Positions 13,193 through 13,867 of a stretch of 13,867 bases of DNA are shown one piece after another; within the stretch, counting starts at the first letter, position 1; every line of letters starts with the position of its first letter. The translations under genes and the position numbers were made by a program. The stretch is from Pseudorhodobacter sp. (GTDB lineage Bacteria > Pseudomonadota > Alphaproteobacteria > Rhodobacterales > Rhodobacteraceae): assembly GCA_014378345.1 (NCBI GenBank), contig JACMNW010000096.1:1-13867 (forward strand). Reading direction: 5' to 3'. A model generated the notes under the pieces. It saw only the letters and a list, made by a program, of their open reading frames with translations, made no database searches and was not told where the DNA came from.

Positions 13193-13867
13193 ATGGCATC
13201 GTATCAGGCACGGCAGCGCGATCCGCTTTTGGATCAGAACGTATCGGCAATGCTGGAACGGCGGGGGCGTGAACTGCTGGGCTTAGGCCTTGTCATTGCT
13301 GGCCTGATTTTCGTCGCGATGCTGGGCAGCTATTCGCCCGAAGATCCCGGATGGATGGTCGCCACCGATGAGGCCGCGCAAAACATGATGGGCCGCTTTG
13401 GTGCCGCCGTGGCATCGACCCTGATCATCATCGGCGGCAAAGGGACATGGCTGATCCCGCTGATCCTTGCCGCATGGGGCCTGCGCTTCATCCTGCACCG
13501 CGGATCAGACCGCATCCTTGGCCGTATCGTGTTTGCCGTGATCGCCGTGACGATTGCCTCGATCTATGCAACAACTTTAGTTCCGGGCGATGACTGGGCG
13601 CATTCCTTCAGTCTTGGTGGCATGTTCGGCGATACGATCGCTGGCGTACTTGTGAACCTGATCCCGGTGCAAGTTGGCCTCGGGGTAAAAATCCTGTCGC
13701 TAGTTTCCGGTGCTGCACTTTTGGTGATGACCCTGTTCGTGACCGGCTTCACGAAGCCGGAACTCGCCGCCATCCGCCGTTTCCTGTGGGTTGGCCTGAT
13801 CGTGACCTATTCCAGACTGATGGAAATGCTGGGCCACGGTGCTGCCACCACCGCGCAAGCCTTGGCC
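13193..13867 (+). CDS. ftsK: DNA translocase FtsK, N-terminal membrane part (3' end outside window)
   Basis: The frame opens at ATG 13193 and stays open for 225 codons to the window edge, so no stop is seen. After a polar start with ELLGLGLVIAGLIFVAML there are about four to five hydrophobic segments: near residues 29-45, 68-100 (two), 110-128 and 168-186. SPEDPGW (49-54) and the MGRFGAAVA segment are typical of the periplasm-facing loop of the FtsK/SpoIIIE 4TM domain. That domain anchors the translocase at the division septum; the motor and gamma domains, which pump chromosome ends and activate XerCD at dif, lie beyond the window. The ribosome site is loose (GGAACAGGG upstream). The start follows the aminotransferase stop by 13 bases. 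I call it FtsK from the membrane-domain pattern and context, as no Walker motif is visible. Confidence 0.87.
   Translation, partial: MASYQARQRDPLLDQNVSAMLERRGRELLGLGLVIAGLIFVAMLGSYSPEDPGWMVATDEAAQNMMGRFGAAVASTLIIIGGKGTWLIPLILAAWGLRFILHRGSDRILGRIVFAVIAVTIASIYATTLVPGDDWAHSFSLGGMFGDTIAGVLVNLIPVQVGLGVKILSLVSGAALLVMTLFVTGFTKPELAAIRRFLWVGLIVTYSRLMEMLGHGAATTAQALA

Noticed and set aside
1..13867. CRISPR array, prophage, insertion sequence or toxin-antitoxin operon.
   Set aside because: No regularly spaced direct repeats, no integrase or transposase motifs and no target-site duplications were found; the one antitoxin-like gene is damaged and has no adjacent toxin.

Overview
The window looks like a chromosomal segment of a marine alphaproteobacterium of the Rhodobacterales (Roseobacter/Rhodobacter group). 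This rests on how the proteins read: an alphaproteobacterial GTP cyclohydrolase II with a long N-terminal extension, an OmpR-type regulator typical of the class, a CnoX-like thioredoxin beside a Lon-substrate-binding-domain protein and a Trm112 protein, and an aminotransferase directly before ftsK. The moderately GC-rich base composition fits. No phage, integrase, transposase, CRISPR, rRNA or tRNA was recognised. No 16S or other marker is present to confirm the taxonomy.

Layout. Positions 1-418 hold the 3' part of a YggS-type PLP homeostasis gene. Converging on it is a minus-strand cluster, 4059 down to 527: ribA, an L,D-transpeptidase whose GTG start overlaps the ribA stop (GTGA), and an amylosucrase-like GH13 enzyme. 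Divergent from ribA is an OmpR/PhoB-type response regulator (4213-4899). The 437-base gap after it holds two tandem small-RNA-like units that share a near-identical leader and each end in a strong intrinsic terminator. Next come a small secreted protein (5337-5657), exonuclease III (5742-6530), and an apparently decayed gene with an in-frame stop (about 6610-7194). A plus-strand cluster follows: CnoX-like thioredoxin, LonSB-domain protein and Trm112 (7361-9126). It converges on a UbiH/COQ6-type flavin hydroxylase (minus, 9232-10461). Divergent from that are an amidase (10541-11872), a class I/II aminotransferase (12001-13179) and the start of ftsK (13193 to the window end).

How the genes relate. 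Most are core housekeeping genes: riboflavin, ubiquinone, PLP balance, DNA repair, protein quality control, wall modification and chromosome segregation. They do not form one dedicated pathway. The most interesting parts are non-coding or broken: the tandem sRNA pair with helically spaced GCGCAA repeats between its units, the small secreted protein with a palindromic leader, and the decayed gene that resembles an MbcA/Xre-type antitoxin at its N-terminus and carries an unassigned C-terminal half. I do not see convincing evidence for a complete undescribed multi-gene system.
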